Below, piece by piece: positions 29,949 through 41,058 of a stretch of DNA of 64,000 nt; the stretch's first letter is position 1, and the number at the start of each line of letters is the position of its first letter. The notes beneath the pieces are model-generated. The model was not told the origin of the DNA. It worked only from the letters and a program-made list of their open reading frames with translations, and made no database searches. The position numbers and the translations under genes were made by a program. This DNA is from Ryuthela nishihirai (taxonomy: Eukaryota; Arthropoda; Arachnida; Araneae; Heptathelidae). The stretch lies in NCBI GenBank assembly GCA_038380435.1, contig JAWZYU010000010.1, forward strand, positions 49,138,135 to 49,202,134. The letters run 5' to 3'.

Positions 29949-32496
29949 GTTTACTTTAGTGGTTCCCAGTTGGGATGCCACCGCCCCCTTGAGATCGTTT
30001 TAGATTCTTTTTTCCGGGGGGGGGGGGAGTTTCTTCTGTTTTTCGGTAGAAATAAATGTCGAATTCATTTTGATTAACATATTTATATACGTTTGGTTTC
30101 GATCGAAAAACCTTAGAAATTCATGGATGCAGTTTTAAAATACTCGACAAGGTTAATTTTCTTTCAATTAGTTTTATACAGAAAAACATATTTTCATTTT
30201 CCAATTAACACATTGAATGGCACGTCATTCATTATGAATGACGCCAATAGTTCGACGGTTTTAGTTCGGCCATTTTAATGAGGAGCCGCGTCATTTTATA
30301 TATGATCATCATATTTTATATATGACCGTCATTTCATGAGGGAATGATATATGAATGGTTCATATATGAATGACGCGGTCCTCATCAAAATGAATCCCCA
30401 TATGAATGATGTGACCCCTCATGAAAATGAATCCCCATATGAATGATGCGACCCCTTATGAAAATGAATCCCATATGAATGACGTGACCCCTCATGAAAA
30501 TGAATCCCCATATGAATGACGCGACCTCTCATGAAAATGAATCCCCATATGAATGATGCGACCCCTTATGAAAACGAATCCCATATGAATGACGTGACCC
30601 CTCATGAAAATGAATCCCCATATGAATGACGCGACCTCTCATGAAAATGAATCCCCATATGAATGACGTGACTCCTCATGAAAATGAATCCCCATATGAA
30701 TGACGTGACCCCTCATGAAAATGAATCCCCATATGAATGACGTGACCCCTCATGAAAATGAATCCCCATATGAATGACGCGACCTCTCATGAAAATGAAT
30801 CCCCATATGAATGACGCGACTCCTCATGAAAATGAATCCCCATATGAATGACGTGACCCCTCATGAAAATGAATCCCCATATGATTTACGCGACCCCTCA
30901 TGAAAATTAATCCCCATATGAATGACGCGACCCCTCATGAAAATTAATCCCCATATGAATGACGCGACCCCTCATGAAAATGAATCCCCATTGAATGATG
31001 CGACCCCTTATGAAAATGAATCCCCATATGAATGACGCGACTCCTCATGAAAATGAATCCCCATATGAATGATGTGACTCCTCATGAAATGAATCCCCAT
31101 ATGAATGACGCGACCCCTCATGAAAATGAATCCCCATTGAATGATGCGACTCCTTATGAAAATGAATCCCCATATGAATGACGCGACTCCTCATGAAAAT
31201 GAATCTCCGTGTGAATGACGCAACCTCTCATGAAAATGAATCCCCATATGAATGACGCGACCCGTCATGAAAATGAATTCCCATATGAATGATGCGACTC
31301 CTTATGAAAATGAATCCCCATATGAATGACGTGACTCCTAATGAAATGAATCCCCATATGAATGACGTGACCCCTCATGAAAATGAATCCCCATATGAAT
31401 GACGCGACTCCTCATGAAAATGAACCTCCGTGTGAATGACGCGACCCCTCATGAAAATGAATCCCCATATGAATGACGTGACCCGTCATGAAAATGAATC
31501 CCCATATGATTTACACGACCTCTCATGAAAATGGATCCCCCATATGAATGACTTGACCCATCATGAAAATTAATCCCCATATGATTTACGCGACCCCTCA
31601 TGAAAATGAATCCCCATATGAATGACGCGACCCCTCATGAAAATGAATCCCCATATGAATGACGCGACCCCTCATGAAAATGAATCCCCATATGAATGAC
31701 GCGACCCCTCATGAAAATTAATCCCCATATGAATGACGCGACTCCTCATGAAAATGAATCTCCGTGTGAATGACGCGACTCCTCATGAAAATGAATCTCC
31801 GTGTGAATGACGCAACCCCTCATGAAAATGAATCCCCATATTATTTACGCGACCCCTCATGAAAATGAATCTCCGTGTGAATGACGCAACCCCTCATGAA
31901 AATGAATCCCCATATTATTTACGCGACCCCTCATGAAAATGAATCCCCATATGAATGACGCGACCCATCATGAAAATGAATCCCACATGAATGACGTGAC
32001 CCCTCATGAAAATGAATCCCATATGAATGACGCGGCATTAAAATCACAATAAAATAACCTAAAATGACATTTAGAGGTAGAAATGATGACAACTGAAGAA
32101 AAAAGTCGCATGGCCCCAGGTAAAATCATAATAAAATCAGCTTGGCACGCAATGTGTTAAGGGGGGAGTTACGAGTAAAGGGAGCGTTAGATACTGGGAG
32201 GGAGCTGGGGTCAAAAAGGTTTGGAACGGTAGCCACATCTAGGAGGAGCTGCAAGGGGGCCATGAGATCCCCCCCTTCCGTTGAGAATGCTAATAAGGGT
32301 AATAGAGGCGAAACATTATTAAACCTATGTATAAATCATGCTTTTTTTCAATAAATTTTTAAAGACCTGTGAAACGGAAATCAAGTCGTCCTCTTTTACC
32401 TTTTTTCGACACGATTGAGTCTCTTGTCACAATCGCCTTCCTCCCTTTATTTATTTATTTTCTTTTTGGAATTCTTTGGGAACCACTGGTTTATTG
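29949..32496. mobile_element. Probable hAT-type non-autonomous element (2.5 kb)
   Basis: Inverted ends share AGTGGTTCCCA (left from 29957 as TAGTGGTTCCCAG; right, reverse-complemented from 32488, as CAGTGGTTCCCAAAG), a common hAT terminus. The adjacent 8-mers GTTTACTT (29949-29956) and GTTTATTG (32489-32496) agree at six of eight positions, as expected for an old 8-bp duplication. The interior has no transposase. It consists of about 300 bp of unique left DNA, a 37-bp minisatellite (30364-32036) and a G-rich right part. Confidence 0.5.
30364..32036 (+). repeat. 37-bp minisatellite, about 45 copies
   Basis: The unit reads GAATGACGCGACCCCTCATG then AAAATGAATCCCCATAT (37 bp). Variants are GACGTGACC, GATGCGACCCCTTATG, ATGATTTACGCG and CTCCGTGTG. 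Higher-order duplication is visible: a 74-bp dimer (Ctccgtgtg unit plus ATTATTTACG unit) is repeated at about 31791 and 31865, and a trimer containing GATGCGACCCCTT recurs at 30444 and 30554. The left edge (30271-30303) carries part of one monomer in inverted orientation. There is no coding frame. Confidence 0.96.
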
Positions 32497-32692
32497 GTTT
32501 ATTCCGCAAAAAGCCGCGAATAGTTGCAAAAATATTTTCCATTGTTAAAAGGTAAACTATTTTGGACGTGACCCAAATCGTTTCTTAGAACAGAAATGGC
32601 AACGACAATCAGCCAAGGTGTACAAAAGAGTTGTTGTGTTGCTTTGTACTCTGGTGTGAACCACTCAATAAATAATTAGAAGAAGAATAGCA

Positions 32693-33915
32693 TACACACA
32701 CCGGTCACTGAATTAGAAACCTTTATGCAGATGCATAAACGTCACTTTCGCAGCGGATATGCAAAATACGTGGTCACGTGCATCACCACGTAATCTAGGC
32801 AACTGTTTAAGACTGCTGCTCGTCAGCAATCTTCAGTAGTGTTGATCACAATGAAGAGAAACAAAAGATCTTTCGATGTTCGTAAAAGGGCTTATTGTGG
32901 GTGCCCGTCTGGCTGGAGCGACGATTTTAAAACAGCAGAGCTGACTGGTTTCTCAAAAGGTGAGATATCTCGGGATTTTAATCAGTGGAAAAATAACCCG
33001 AATTGCTTGTCTAAGAGGCGTAAGTGTGGCGCGACAACAATCTGTCAGGAACGAGATCGTCGTCGTCTGAGAAAGCTTGTATGGAGAAACAGAACTTCCT
33101 GTGTGCAGCAATTGGACGAAGCATTCAATGAAGGCTATTCCCGACCCATGTCTCAGCGAACTATGCGCAGGGAATTGAAGTGGATCGGTATTAGCAGTCG
33201 CATGCCAATACGGAAATCACTGATTTCTGCAAAGAACAGGAAAGTTCGACTACAGTAGTGTCAGGAACCCATGATTGGACACTGGGAAAAAGTCACGTTT
33301 TCCGACGAATCGCAGTACACATTGTTCTGTACCGACGGTAGACAGAGAATTTGGCGGGAGTCCCATGAAGCAATGGACCCAGCTTGCCTTGTAAATACAA
33401 CTCAAGGTTCTGGAGGCGGTGTCATGGTATGGGACACGTTCTGTTAGTACGGAACGGGTCCCCTGATATTGCTGAAGGTCGGGTGTCTCCAAGGATTTTC
33501 TGAACATGTTGCTGATCAAAGTCCATCTTGAAATGTTGACTTTTTATCCAGCAGGTGACGGCAATTTCATGGACGACAATGCTACTGTCCATCGCACAAG
33601 ATGTGTTCAGCAGTGATTCAGTGAGCATGACAGCGACTTCCACCATTTCCCTGACCACCACAAAGCCCGGATCTGTACCCCATTGAGAATGTATGGGACA
33701 TGTTAGAAAAACTGATCCGTGAGCAGAGTCCTCTTCCGTCAAATCTGAGCCAGTTAAAGGAATGTCTGGTGAACGCCTGGTACGCTGGAGATGTAAAGGC
33801 ACTCCAACACCTTGTGGAATCTATGCCAAATCGCATACGTACTGTAATTCGGGCTAAAGGTGGTCCAACTCGGTATTGAATAAATGTTTCTAATTCAGTG
33901 GCCAGTGTGTGAGTA
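32693..33915 (+). mobile_element. Tc1-like transposon, complete but dead (1.2 kb)
   Basis: The element spans 32695-33913 between TA dinucleotides (32693-32694, 33914-33915). Inverted ends share CACTGAATTAGAAAC: left CACACACCGGTCACTG, right (reverse-complemented) CTCACACACTGGCCACTG. The size and a single transposase gene fit an autonomous Tc1-like element that has since decayed. Confidence 0.9.
32854..33880 (+). pseudogene. Tc1-like transposase, interrupted
   Basis: An intact N-terminal frame (32839-33258, ATG 32851) holds the helix-turn-helix region (TAELTGFSKGEISRDFNQW) and an RRLRKLVWRN region. TAG at 33256-33258 ends it. The same gene continues with KVTFSDESQYTLF (first catalytic Asp), FMDDNATVHRTRCVQQ (second Asp) and PDLYPIENVWDMLEKLI (third acidic residue), ending IRAKGGPTRY. 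The later parts lie in changing frames. It would have cut and pasted the element by the DDE mechanism but cannot now make a full protein. Confidence 0.88.
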
Positions 33916-34059
33916 TCTCATCTAGCGAAAATAGGATGCTCGTTTTCAAAGAGAATGAAGTTTTTTATTTTCTGCCATTAGCATTCTCTAAGAGTGGCAA
34001 TTCGAACAAATTGGAAATGGGAAAGTTCAAATAACAATATTTTATTAGTACTTATCATC
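33916..34059. other. Non-coding spacer
   Basis: Nothing recognised between the Tc1 right end and the SINE-like segment. Confidence 0.4.
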
Positions 34060-34240
34060 ACGGTGGACCAAGTGCTTGGCTACTTCTCAAAGAGATCCGG
34101 TCTCGAGCCCAGGATGAGACAAGCATGATTTCTTTCTTGTGTCGTCTTGTTGCAGAGGTCTCGCCTGCCTCATACACCTTCCCTTTATAGTAGTGTCAGA
34201 CCACTGTGATAAGTAGCGGCTTCGGAGGTAATTTATTTAT
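34060..34240 (+). mobile_element. Diverged SINE B-like copy
   Basis: AAGTGCTTGGCTACTTCTCA, GGTCTCGAGCCCAGGATGAG and later GCAGAGGTCTCGCCTGCCTC, CTTTATAGTAGTGTCAGACC follow the order of SINE B (GCACTTGGCTACTGATC, GGTTCGAGCCCCGG, GAGGTCCTGCCATCC, CAGACC). Substitutions are many and the typical tail is missing. It may be an older subfamily. Confidence 0.5.
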
Positions 34241-34627
34241 TTTTATAAAATAGAGAAAAAATTATCATTTATCTCTTGAAGCAAAAAAAAGAAGCGCCTT
34301 CTCCCCACCCATACGGGGTAAAATTATTGGTGACAATATGTCAACCATTTGATCATGATACTACACAAAAAAACTTTTACATTTCTAACATACACTGTTG
34401 GCCATTAAAAAGTGCAACACCAGGAAGAACTCGTACTGAGACGTCGGTGCTCCTGTTGGACGGAATGCTGCCACAGTGATGAAAATATGGCGTCAGTGCG
34501 TAGAGGAGGAACGAACTCGCCAATGTGAGGGATCTCAACGGCCCTGTCACAAACGAACGAGAGAACAGACATCTCGTGTGCATGGTTTTGAATGATCGTA
34601 CAGCTACATCAAACACTTTAGCTCAAC

Positions 34628-34826
34628 AGCTAGGGCCGTGTTTTCCAACGTGGGGCCCACGCCCCACAGGGGGGCAATTTGATTATCAAGGGGGGCAATT
34701 CGAATTGGACTCGCTCAGAGTTTAACCGTATGGCGGTTAAATTTTACGTAGGGGGTGGGGATAAGTATTTTAGAAAGGCTTAAGTGGGGCATGGCACAAA
34801 AGAGGTTGGGAAACACTGAGCTAGGG
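34628..34826. mobile_element. hAT-like MITE (183 bp) with perfect 8-bp duplication
   Basis: Element 34636-34818 between perfect 8-bp duplications AGCTAGGG (34628-34635 and 34819-34826). Inverted ends: CCGTGTTTTCCAACGTGGGG at the left and, reverse-complemented, CAGTGTTTCCCAACCTC at the right. The 8-bp target and the ends are diagnostic of hAT. The interior is G-rich and non-coding. Confidence 0.9.
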
Positions 34827-35012
34827 TGTGTTGCACATCAACCAGTGTCTGCACTTATGGTTCGACATCGTCTGCAGCTTCAGGGCATCTTCGCTAGGCG
34901 GCCATTGCTTCGGCTACCATTGTATACGACTCGTAAACAAGTGTATACGACTGCAATGGTGCCAAGAACGTCGCCCATGGATGTGCGAATGGCATTGCAT
35001 CATCTTTTCAGA

Positions 35013-35411
35013 CTTTTACGTTTTTTCGAAAACTAAGAGATTGGATTTGTAATATAGATGATATAGAAAAATTTCTTTAGGTTGGAGGGTTTTTCCCCTA
35101 TATTTCTGATTCTAAAATTTTCTTTTTATTTGTTTGCTCTTTGGGATGTTAAATTTTTGAATAAAAAATGGTGTATTTATAGTTTATTATTGATTCTGTT
35201 ACTATGTTGTTGATGTAACCATGACAGAAAATATTAATATGGTAATATACTTAAAATGCTGTTTCTAATGTTTATATATGTTTTTTTATTTTAACCTTAT
35301 ACTCCGCGTGCGAGTCTATGAACTCTTGTGGAGTTGTATATTTCCAAAATTTTTGTAAATACTTATATTGTATCAAAATTTAATATAAATGGAAATAAAG
35401 GATACTACTAC
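35013..35411 (+). mobile_element. LINE-type 3' end inserted in the Tc1 transposase
   Basis: The Tc1 coding match stops after the FSD codons and resumes near 35412. Between them lies about 400 bp of AT-rich DNA ending AAATAAAGGATACTACTACT, a short-repeat tail of the kind that ends many non-LTR retrotransposons. No coding frame. The exact insertion edges and target duplication are unclear. Confidence 0.6.
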
Positions 35412-35962
35412 TACATATCCCGCATCAGTATGCAGCACCATGATGAACGAATCCGCATCTAGCGGTACTGCAGTGACAGGCTCAGTGAAACATGCATGAT
35501 GCAGTGCCATATAGGTCCTGCCCCTGGTGTTATTGTATGGGGTGCCAATGGACTCTACTCACGTATGCACCTTGTACACATTACTGGTACTGTAACATAG
35601 CATTACATCACTGAGGTGTTGGAGCCTGTGGTCGTACCTTATCTTCAGGGGCTCTCTGCTGCCATTTACCAACAGGATAATGCCCGACCACATGTGGAAT
35701 GCATCGTCCAACAATTCCTGGATAGCCATCCTGTGACACTTCTGCCTTGGCCTGCGCGCTCACTGGATCTGTCCCCAATTGAACATGTCTGGTCCATGAT
35801 CTCACGACTAGCACATCAGACACCAGCAGCTTCTACAACAGATGAACTTTGGCTACGTATCGAAACTGCATGGACTGACATTGCAGAAACGTTTTTGGTT
35901 GAGCAGAATACAAAAGTATTTTGTGTTTACTGTGGGTCAATAGATGGGAGGGTGATGCAATA

Positions 35963-36770
35963 AAAGGACGAACAAATTTACTTATTTATTACATTTCGTC
36001 ATATGCGCAGATACAAAATAATAAGAAATAAAATCATATTATAAAGTTTATATAAACATCAAAACTGAAGTAGATTTGTTTGTCAAAGCACGTGTGGAAT
36101 GAGCTACTAAACATTCGGCTCCAATGATGTTGCAATTCGGATTTTCGTTTTTTATCTTGTTAAAACACCATTCACTTCAATGAACCAGATTTTTTTTTTT
36201 TCAATTATGTTTTTCGAATTTTCATGTGTGACCGCCAGAATGTTAAAAGGCAGGAATTTGTGCACGTTTGTCACACTGAATGGTTTCATTCAGGAAGGAA
36301 AGAATAAGAGAACGCGCCCTAAGCTCTTAAACGTGATGCGACAGCTCTTATGCGGCATCCATGTTGAGACACCCAAAACATCTTTAACGAACGTTGTGTT
36401 TCCTACTATTACTGCTGTAACGAAAGTTGCAAATATTATAATTTTTGCAGTATGCCGTCATGTGTCTCATTTAGATGCACAGTCTTAAAATTATAACACA
36501 TGATTTGAAGTAAGTAGGTCAAATGATAATCTGACTTACATCAAAATAAATATATAATTTGAAGTGAGTAAGTCAGTAGTTGTATAAACTATACGTTTTA
36601 CTAATTATTCGGAATTTTATGGATATCACGACATGAAATTAAAAGTAATTAAATTTAGAACATTAATAATAGACTTCTTTTGACATACTGTAACGTTCTT
36701 ATTCGTAAATATGCATGCACGAAGTCGATGCACACAGCTCAGATCCCAGGCTTCATTATGAGCAAGCGGA
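35963..36770. other. AT-rich non-coding DNA
   Basis: A 102-codon frame (36180-36488) exists but has no motif. TTTGAAGTAAGTAGGTCA and TTTGAAGTGAGTAAGTCA (near 36503 and 36556) form a short imperfect repeat. Nothing else was recognised. Confidence 0.4.
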
Positions 36771-37180
36771 TCGTTTCTTGGGTTGGGTTGGATTGTTTTG
36801 CCTCTGAGGGGCACTTTTTTGCACACCATGGGCTAAATGGCCAGGTCACATGGACCCCGAAAGCTCAGAGAAGGTTGGGGGAGGGGACCCACTGGAACAG
36901 CTGTTGGGAGACAGATGATAAACTCCCATCAAGGCCATCCAGCGTGTTCTTTAACGTGCACAGGGTATGGCTCTCCCACACACGGGGCCACGGCTTAACG
37001 TCCCATCCGACGGACGGCGGCCTTTCCAAGCCCATCGGTGTCCCCTACTGACCGTGGGCAGGGCGGGGAATTTTGCGGAGGTAAATCTCAACGCTGATCC
37101 AGCTGGGTCTCGAACCTGGGAACTAAAGATTACGAGCCTGGCACGCTACCGACTGAGCCACCCCCGCCCCTCGTTTCTTG
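36771..37180 (-). mobile_element. SINE A, full length with target-site duplication
   Basis: A minus-strand copy between duplications TCGTTTCTTG (36771-36780 and 37171-37180). It has a few substitutions, for example AACTCCCATCAAGG. Confidence 0.93.
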
Positions 37181-38396
37181 GGCGATTGAAAATGGAGCAT
37201 GCATTGGATCAGCTCGTTAGGGCGTCTCCTCTTTTCCTATATCCATTTTTAATGTATTCTATACTTTGTCACTTTTGTTGCCAGATACCGTTAACAAAAA
37301 CACGTTTCCCACATAATAGTTTAGAAATTTCTTCTTTTTTTTTTGAAGATGACAATAATATAACAAAGTAAATTTTTGAATTCGAAAATCTACAACTAAT
37401 GGTAAGGTGATGATATGGAATATTTGAAGGAAATTAAAACAGATTTTGAAAGTTTTCTGCTGTTTATCAAGAGTTGTTTATTTTCTAACAAATCCATTTT
37501 ATAAAATGGAACCTAGATGTTTCTTTAGTTTAAAAAAAAGTATCAAAATACTGGTGTAATACTGTTTCTTTCAAATTAAATTTATTGTCCCGATACAAAA
37601 CTTAACACTTTTGATTTTTATTACTTGCATTTCATTTCTATAAATTACTTTTTTGTTTTGCTAACGTTGTTTATATATTTGTATTGGCACACTTTGCATC
37701 CTTTTATTGCACCATAAAGACCAGAGAATGTTGATTTGGCAGAGGATTTTCTTCATACTCTGATATTTAATGGAATGCGAAATCCTTTCGCATAATTTTC
37801 ATGCCACCAAGGTTAAATGCGATTGAAGAGAAAAAAAAAACAAATTTGTTGGCAGTTTTCTGAGTGAAACATTTGCATACATAAATTGAAAAATTACATA
37901 TTCTACAAAGCCTTAAAAGTTGCATTTCCTTCGGGATTTTTTTTGTATGTGCATCAAACAAGCGAACTGATAGAAGATTAACTTAATGCGTCTACTTTTC
38001 ATTCAAAATCTTGCTCCAGATATTTATTGTTGATTGCAGTCTGACTTGACATTGCTCAGAAAGTAAGTGAATTACCACATCAATAGTCCCTTGGCAATGG
38101 TGTGTCCAGAGATACGAATCAGCCAGCTCTAAAAATGCCTGCTGAGATCTTTTCGAAGGCTTTATGGTAGATGAAAAACATAAGTATGGATTCAGGACAC
38201 CTAAAAATGTGTTTACAACTAATGCCTTTGGGAGGGGAGAGGAGAAAATAGGTGAACGTGGTCCATTCCGATCCTCTGACGCCGGGCTGGAGGAGAACTG
38301 ATTCAGGCGATAGCGTGTAAAGTTTGTAACTTGGTGTTCCTAGGTTCGTTTTCTCATTCGCCATGCAAATAATATTTTTTCTAACTCACTCGAGCT
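37181..38396. other. AT-rich non-coding DNA
   Basis: No gene, SINE or terminal repeat recognised. Confidence 0.45.
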
Positions 38397-38615
38397 GTTG
38401 ATGAAACTGGTACTAGAGTAGGTTTGGTTATAAACAGAGAGAAAACTGAAGTGATGAAAATTGGTCATGCAGGCTGTGATTCAGTTAATCTGAATGGTTG
38501 CAATCTTGAACAGGTGTCACAGTTTAATTATCTTGGGAGCTATGTAACTGATACTGGTGATGCACGGCATGAGATTAACAGACTGATACGGATTGCTGCC
38601 GGGACTTTAAGACTT
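38397..38615 (+). pseudogene. Non-LTR reverse transcriptase fragment
   Basis: One frame reads TRVGLVINREKTEVMKIG and then CNLEQVSQFNYLGSYVTDTG, followed by HEINRLIRIAAG. This is the region after the RT catalytic motif where non-LTR elements have GLxIxxxKTxxM and VxxFxYLGS. Only about 70 codons remain and both sides are unrelated, so it is a small orphan piece. Confidence 0.8.
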
Positions 38616-38629
38616 TTATTACATACAAC

Positions 38630-38955
38630 ATTCCCCGTGTCGGAAGCTTTCATTTGACATACAATTTGTTACGTTCGGCTCACGCGAGATATAGCAAAAT
38701 AATCGTTTTCATATTTCCCCTTTTTAGCGCAGAAGAAAGCATGGGAGGTTAATTTTTTTATATCCTGTGACACACTTTTGTTACGACTTTCATTTGATCT
38801 TCATCGATGCTACTTTCGGCACTCGCTTTCTGGAGATATAGAGGAACAATCGTTTTCATAATTCCCTTTTTTTAGGAAGGAAGCGTGGGAGGTCATTTTT
38901 TTTACAGCTCGTGACACTCCCCGCGTCACAAGCTCTCATTTGATATATAAATAAT
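38630..38955. repeat. Diverged tandem repeat of about 145-148 bp, 2.3 copies
   Basis: Starts near 38630, 38775 and 38923 share TTTCATTTGA, the phrase AATCGTTTTCATA, GAAGCGTGGGAGGT-like blocks and GTGACAC. The array begins immediately after the RT fragment. Confidence 0.75.
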
Positions 38956-39833
38956 TAGTAAGTTAAGTTTGATGGTTGCATTCGAAAGATATGGTGTCCA
39001 CAAACTGCCTAAGAACGAGCGATAAGCAACAGGAAGACAGATAAACACAACCCAACTCTCAGACATATTGATTCTAATTCTCTTGCCTTTGAATGCATAA
39101 AATTTTCTCTTTACATTCGAATTTTTAACAAGAATATCGATATTTTACTGAATTTCTTTCTTTCAAATGCAGATTTATTTATTATCGTTATTATCAACAT
39201 ACATCGCCTTTTCGGAACAACTGTGATTCAAGTTCAAGATTTCGAGTGAAAACATCTGATGTTTCATACATTTCTTTTTGTATGCCGCTACAATTTTGAT
39301 CATTCGGAATACGCTACGCGCATTTTACTCTCTTATCAGACGAAATCTTTAGCAGATGGTAGTCACCTCCAGAAAAATTCAAAAAATTCAATTACATTTT
39401 TCTTCCTTTTTAAAATCTGAGGAAAACAGCTCCTTCTTACATATGAGACGTTTTCTCAAGAGTACTGCCTGTTTACTAACAACACATGATCTTATCTATA
39501 AGAAGTCAGAAAATAACATTTAAAGGGAAATTTATGAAAATAATATCGACATCTGTTCATTTCTACTCCTACATCTGCGTCTCAAGCTTCGTTTTTGCAA
39601 GTAAACAAGAATATTGAAACAAGCATTGCTTTTCAAAAACCTCCGGCATATTTCCTTATTAAGCACTCCTGTGACAGAACTGATAGAACTCATTCCTAAT
39701 GGCTAAATGGTAAAAACAAAATTCATTTTTAAAGTTTCTTTGAAAAGCTACCGTTTAATAAATAGTTATAGAATCTTCATGTATATGATTGCTTTTTCTG
39801 TTGAGTACCTCTACTCCTGAGAGATATTTTTCT
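38956..39833. other. AT-rich non-coding DNA
   Basis: Nothing recognised. Confidence 0.45.
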
Positions 39834-40079
39834 CCAGATGATAGCCACCCGTCAGGGCCATCCAGCGTGTTCTTTAATGTGCACATGGGATGGCTCTCCC
39901 GTACATAGTTCCACGTCTTAATGCCCCATCTGAAGGACACAGCCTTTCCAAGCCCATCGGTGTCTCCTACTGACCGAGGGCAGGGAGTTTTGCAGAAATA
40001 AATCTCAAGCTGACGCAGCTGGGACTAGAACCTGGGAACTGCAGATTACGAGCCTGGCGCTCTACCGACTAACCCCCCC
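39834..40079 (-). mobile_element. SINE A, tail-truncated old copy
   Basis: Matches from the CCATCCAGCGTGTTCTTTAA block through the tRNA-like head, with many substitutions and small deletions. It ends in a run of C where other copies have CCACCCCCGCCCC. The tail third is missing. Confidence 0.85.
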
Positions 40080-40187
40080 CCCCCCCTACCTCTTTCTCTG
40101 CTGCATTATAAACTAAATGAACAGGTCAGAGGAATCCTAAGGCAAAACAACAGGCTACGGAAGGGAACCCACTGGACAGAGGAAGGA

Positions 40188-40620
40188 GATGAGTTGGATT
40201 GTTTTACCACTGAGAAGCACTTTTTTTGCGCCAATACACTAAATAGGCACATTAAAGGACTCCAAGGACTGAGAGCTGGTTAGGAAAAGAGTATCTACTA
40301 CACACGAGCCGTCCCATGGCCGAGTGGTTAGCGCACTTGGCTACTGATCTAAGGGACCTGGGTTCGAGCCCCGGATAAGGCATGGCTGTTTGTGTCGTTT
40401 TTCTGCTGAGGTCTTGCCATCCTCTCAGACCTTCTACTATGGCATATAAACTGACAGGCTCCTGTCAGACCTCTGTGGCAAGCAGCTGCTTGAGGGGGTA
40501 TTTATTATTTATTATTTTTACTACACAGCTGTTAGGAAACAGATGAAGCTTCTAATCAAGGCGCTCTTAACATCCAGCACGTTCTTAAAGTGCACATGTT
40601 ATAGCTCTACTCTACACAGA
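40188..40620 (-). mobile_element. Old SINE A split by SINE B
   Basis: Left part (40188-40304): TTGGATTGTTTTACCACTGA through GAGAGCTGGTTAGG. Right part (40519-40620): CAGCTGTTAGGAAACAGATG through GTGCACATGTTATAGC. Both are strongly diverged. They are contiguous in the family consensus, so the SINE B between them is a later insertion. The copy ends where an opposite-strand SINE A begins. Confidence 0.8.
40296..40527 (+). mobile_element. SINE B, full length, nested in SINE A
   Basis: The element 40305-40518 has A-box TGGCCGAGTGG, B-box GGTTCGAGCCC, the hairpin CTGACAGGCTCCTGTCAG and tail GCAGCTGCTTGAGGGGGTAT. Flanking duplication TACTACACA (40296-40304 and 40519-40527). Little diverged, so much younger than its host SINE A. 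Confidence 0.93.
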
Positions 40621-40622
40621 AG

Positions 40623-40968
40623 AGCGGGGTTGATTCAGTCGGAAAAGAAGCGGGCTCATAATCTGTAGTTCCCAGGTTTAAGTTCGACCTTGGCCATTGT
40701 TGAGTTTTTATGTTCCCTAACCCCCATAAAGGAGACATTGCTGAGCTTGCAAAGGCCGCCGCCATCTGATGGATAGGTCGTAAAGCCGTTTCCCAGGGTT
40801 CAGGAGAGTCATACTTTGTGCACGTTAAAGAACACGCTGGCTAGTTTGGAACAGAGGCTGTCTACTAACAGCTATCCAGTAGGTTTCCTTCCTCAAATCT
40901 TCTCTACGCTCTTGTGACCTCGCCATTTAGCCGATTGTGTGCATAAAAAGTACCTCTCAAAGGTTTAA
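40623..40968 (+). mobile_element. SINE A, strongly diverged
   Basis: Starts GCGGGGTTGATTCAGTCGG with B-box region CCAGGTTTAAGTTCGACC, the core GATGGATAGGTCGTAAAGCC and TGCACGTTAAAGAACACGC, and tail TACCTCTCAAAGGTTT. It lies head-to-head with the split copy on the other strand. Confidence 0.85.
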
Positions 40969-41058
40969 AGGTCGTTTAAAGGTTTTAAGGTCTCAACGCT
41001 ATGTTGCTGGTAACTAAATCCAGACTCATATGTGCCATTTACAAACGTATAGTTTTAT

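Larger units (their letters stand above)
34391..35962 (+). mobile_element. Tc1-like transposon with two nested insertions
   Basis: The left end starts after TA at 34391-34392 with CACTGTTGGCCATTAAAAAG. The transposase remnant runs to 35962. No matching right inverted end was found, so the right edge is truncated. A hAT MITE (34636-34818) and a LINE-type 3' end (about 35013-35411) interrupt it. Insertion order: Tc1 first, the other two later. Confidence 0.8.
34460..35962 (+). pseudogene. Tc1-like transposase (second family), interrupted
   Basis: Pieces in order: HTH-region remnants at 34500-34625; MALHHLFR / WHCIIFSD near 34980-35012, which ends at the first catalytic Asp; after the inserted LINE tail, RLSETCMMQCHIGPAPGVIV, then EVLEPVVVPYLQGLSAAIYQ, QQDNARPHV (second Asp) and LDLSPIEHVWSMISRLAHQT (third acidic residue). 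The C-terminal 115-codon frame (35616-35963) is the best preserved part. It belongs to a very widespread Tc1-like family and differs from the one at 32854-33880. Confidence 0.85.

Noticed and set aside
36180..36488. 102-codon plus-strand frame as a candidate gene
   Set aside because: No recognisable motif or promoter, it starts in a poly-T/Phe-rich stretch, and it lies in repeat-rich AT DNA.
40306..40380. Functional tRNA genes suggested by A- and B-boxes in SINE B and SINE A heads
   Set aside because: The boxes are intact, but acceptor stems do not pair, the copies continue into SINE bodies, and duplications flank them. They are tRNA-derived SINEs.
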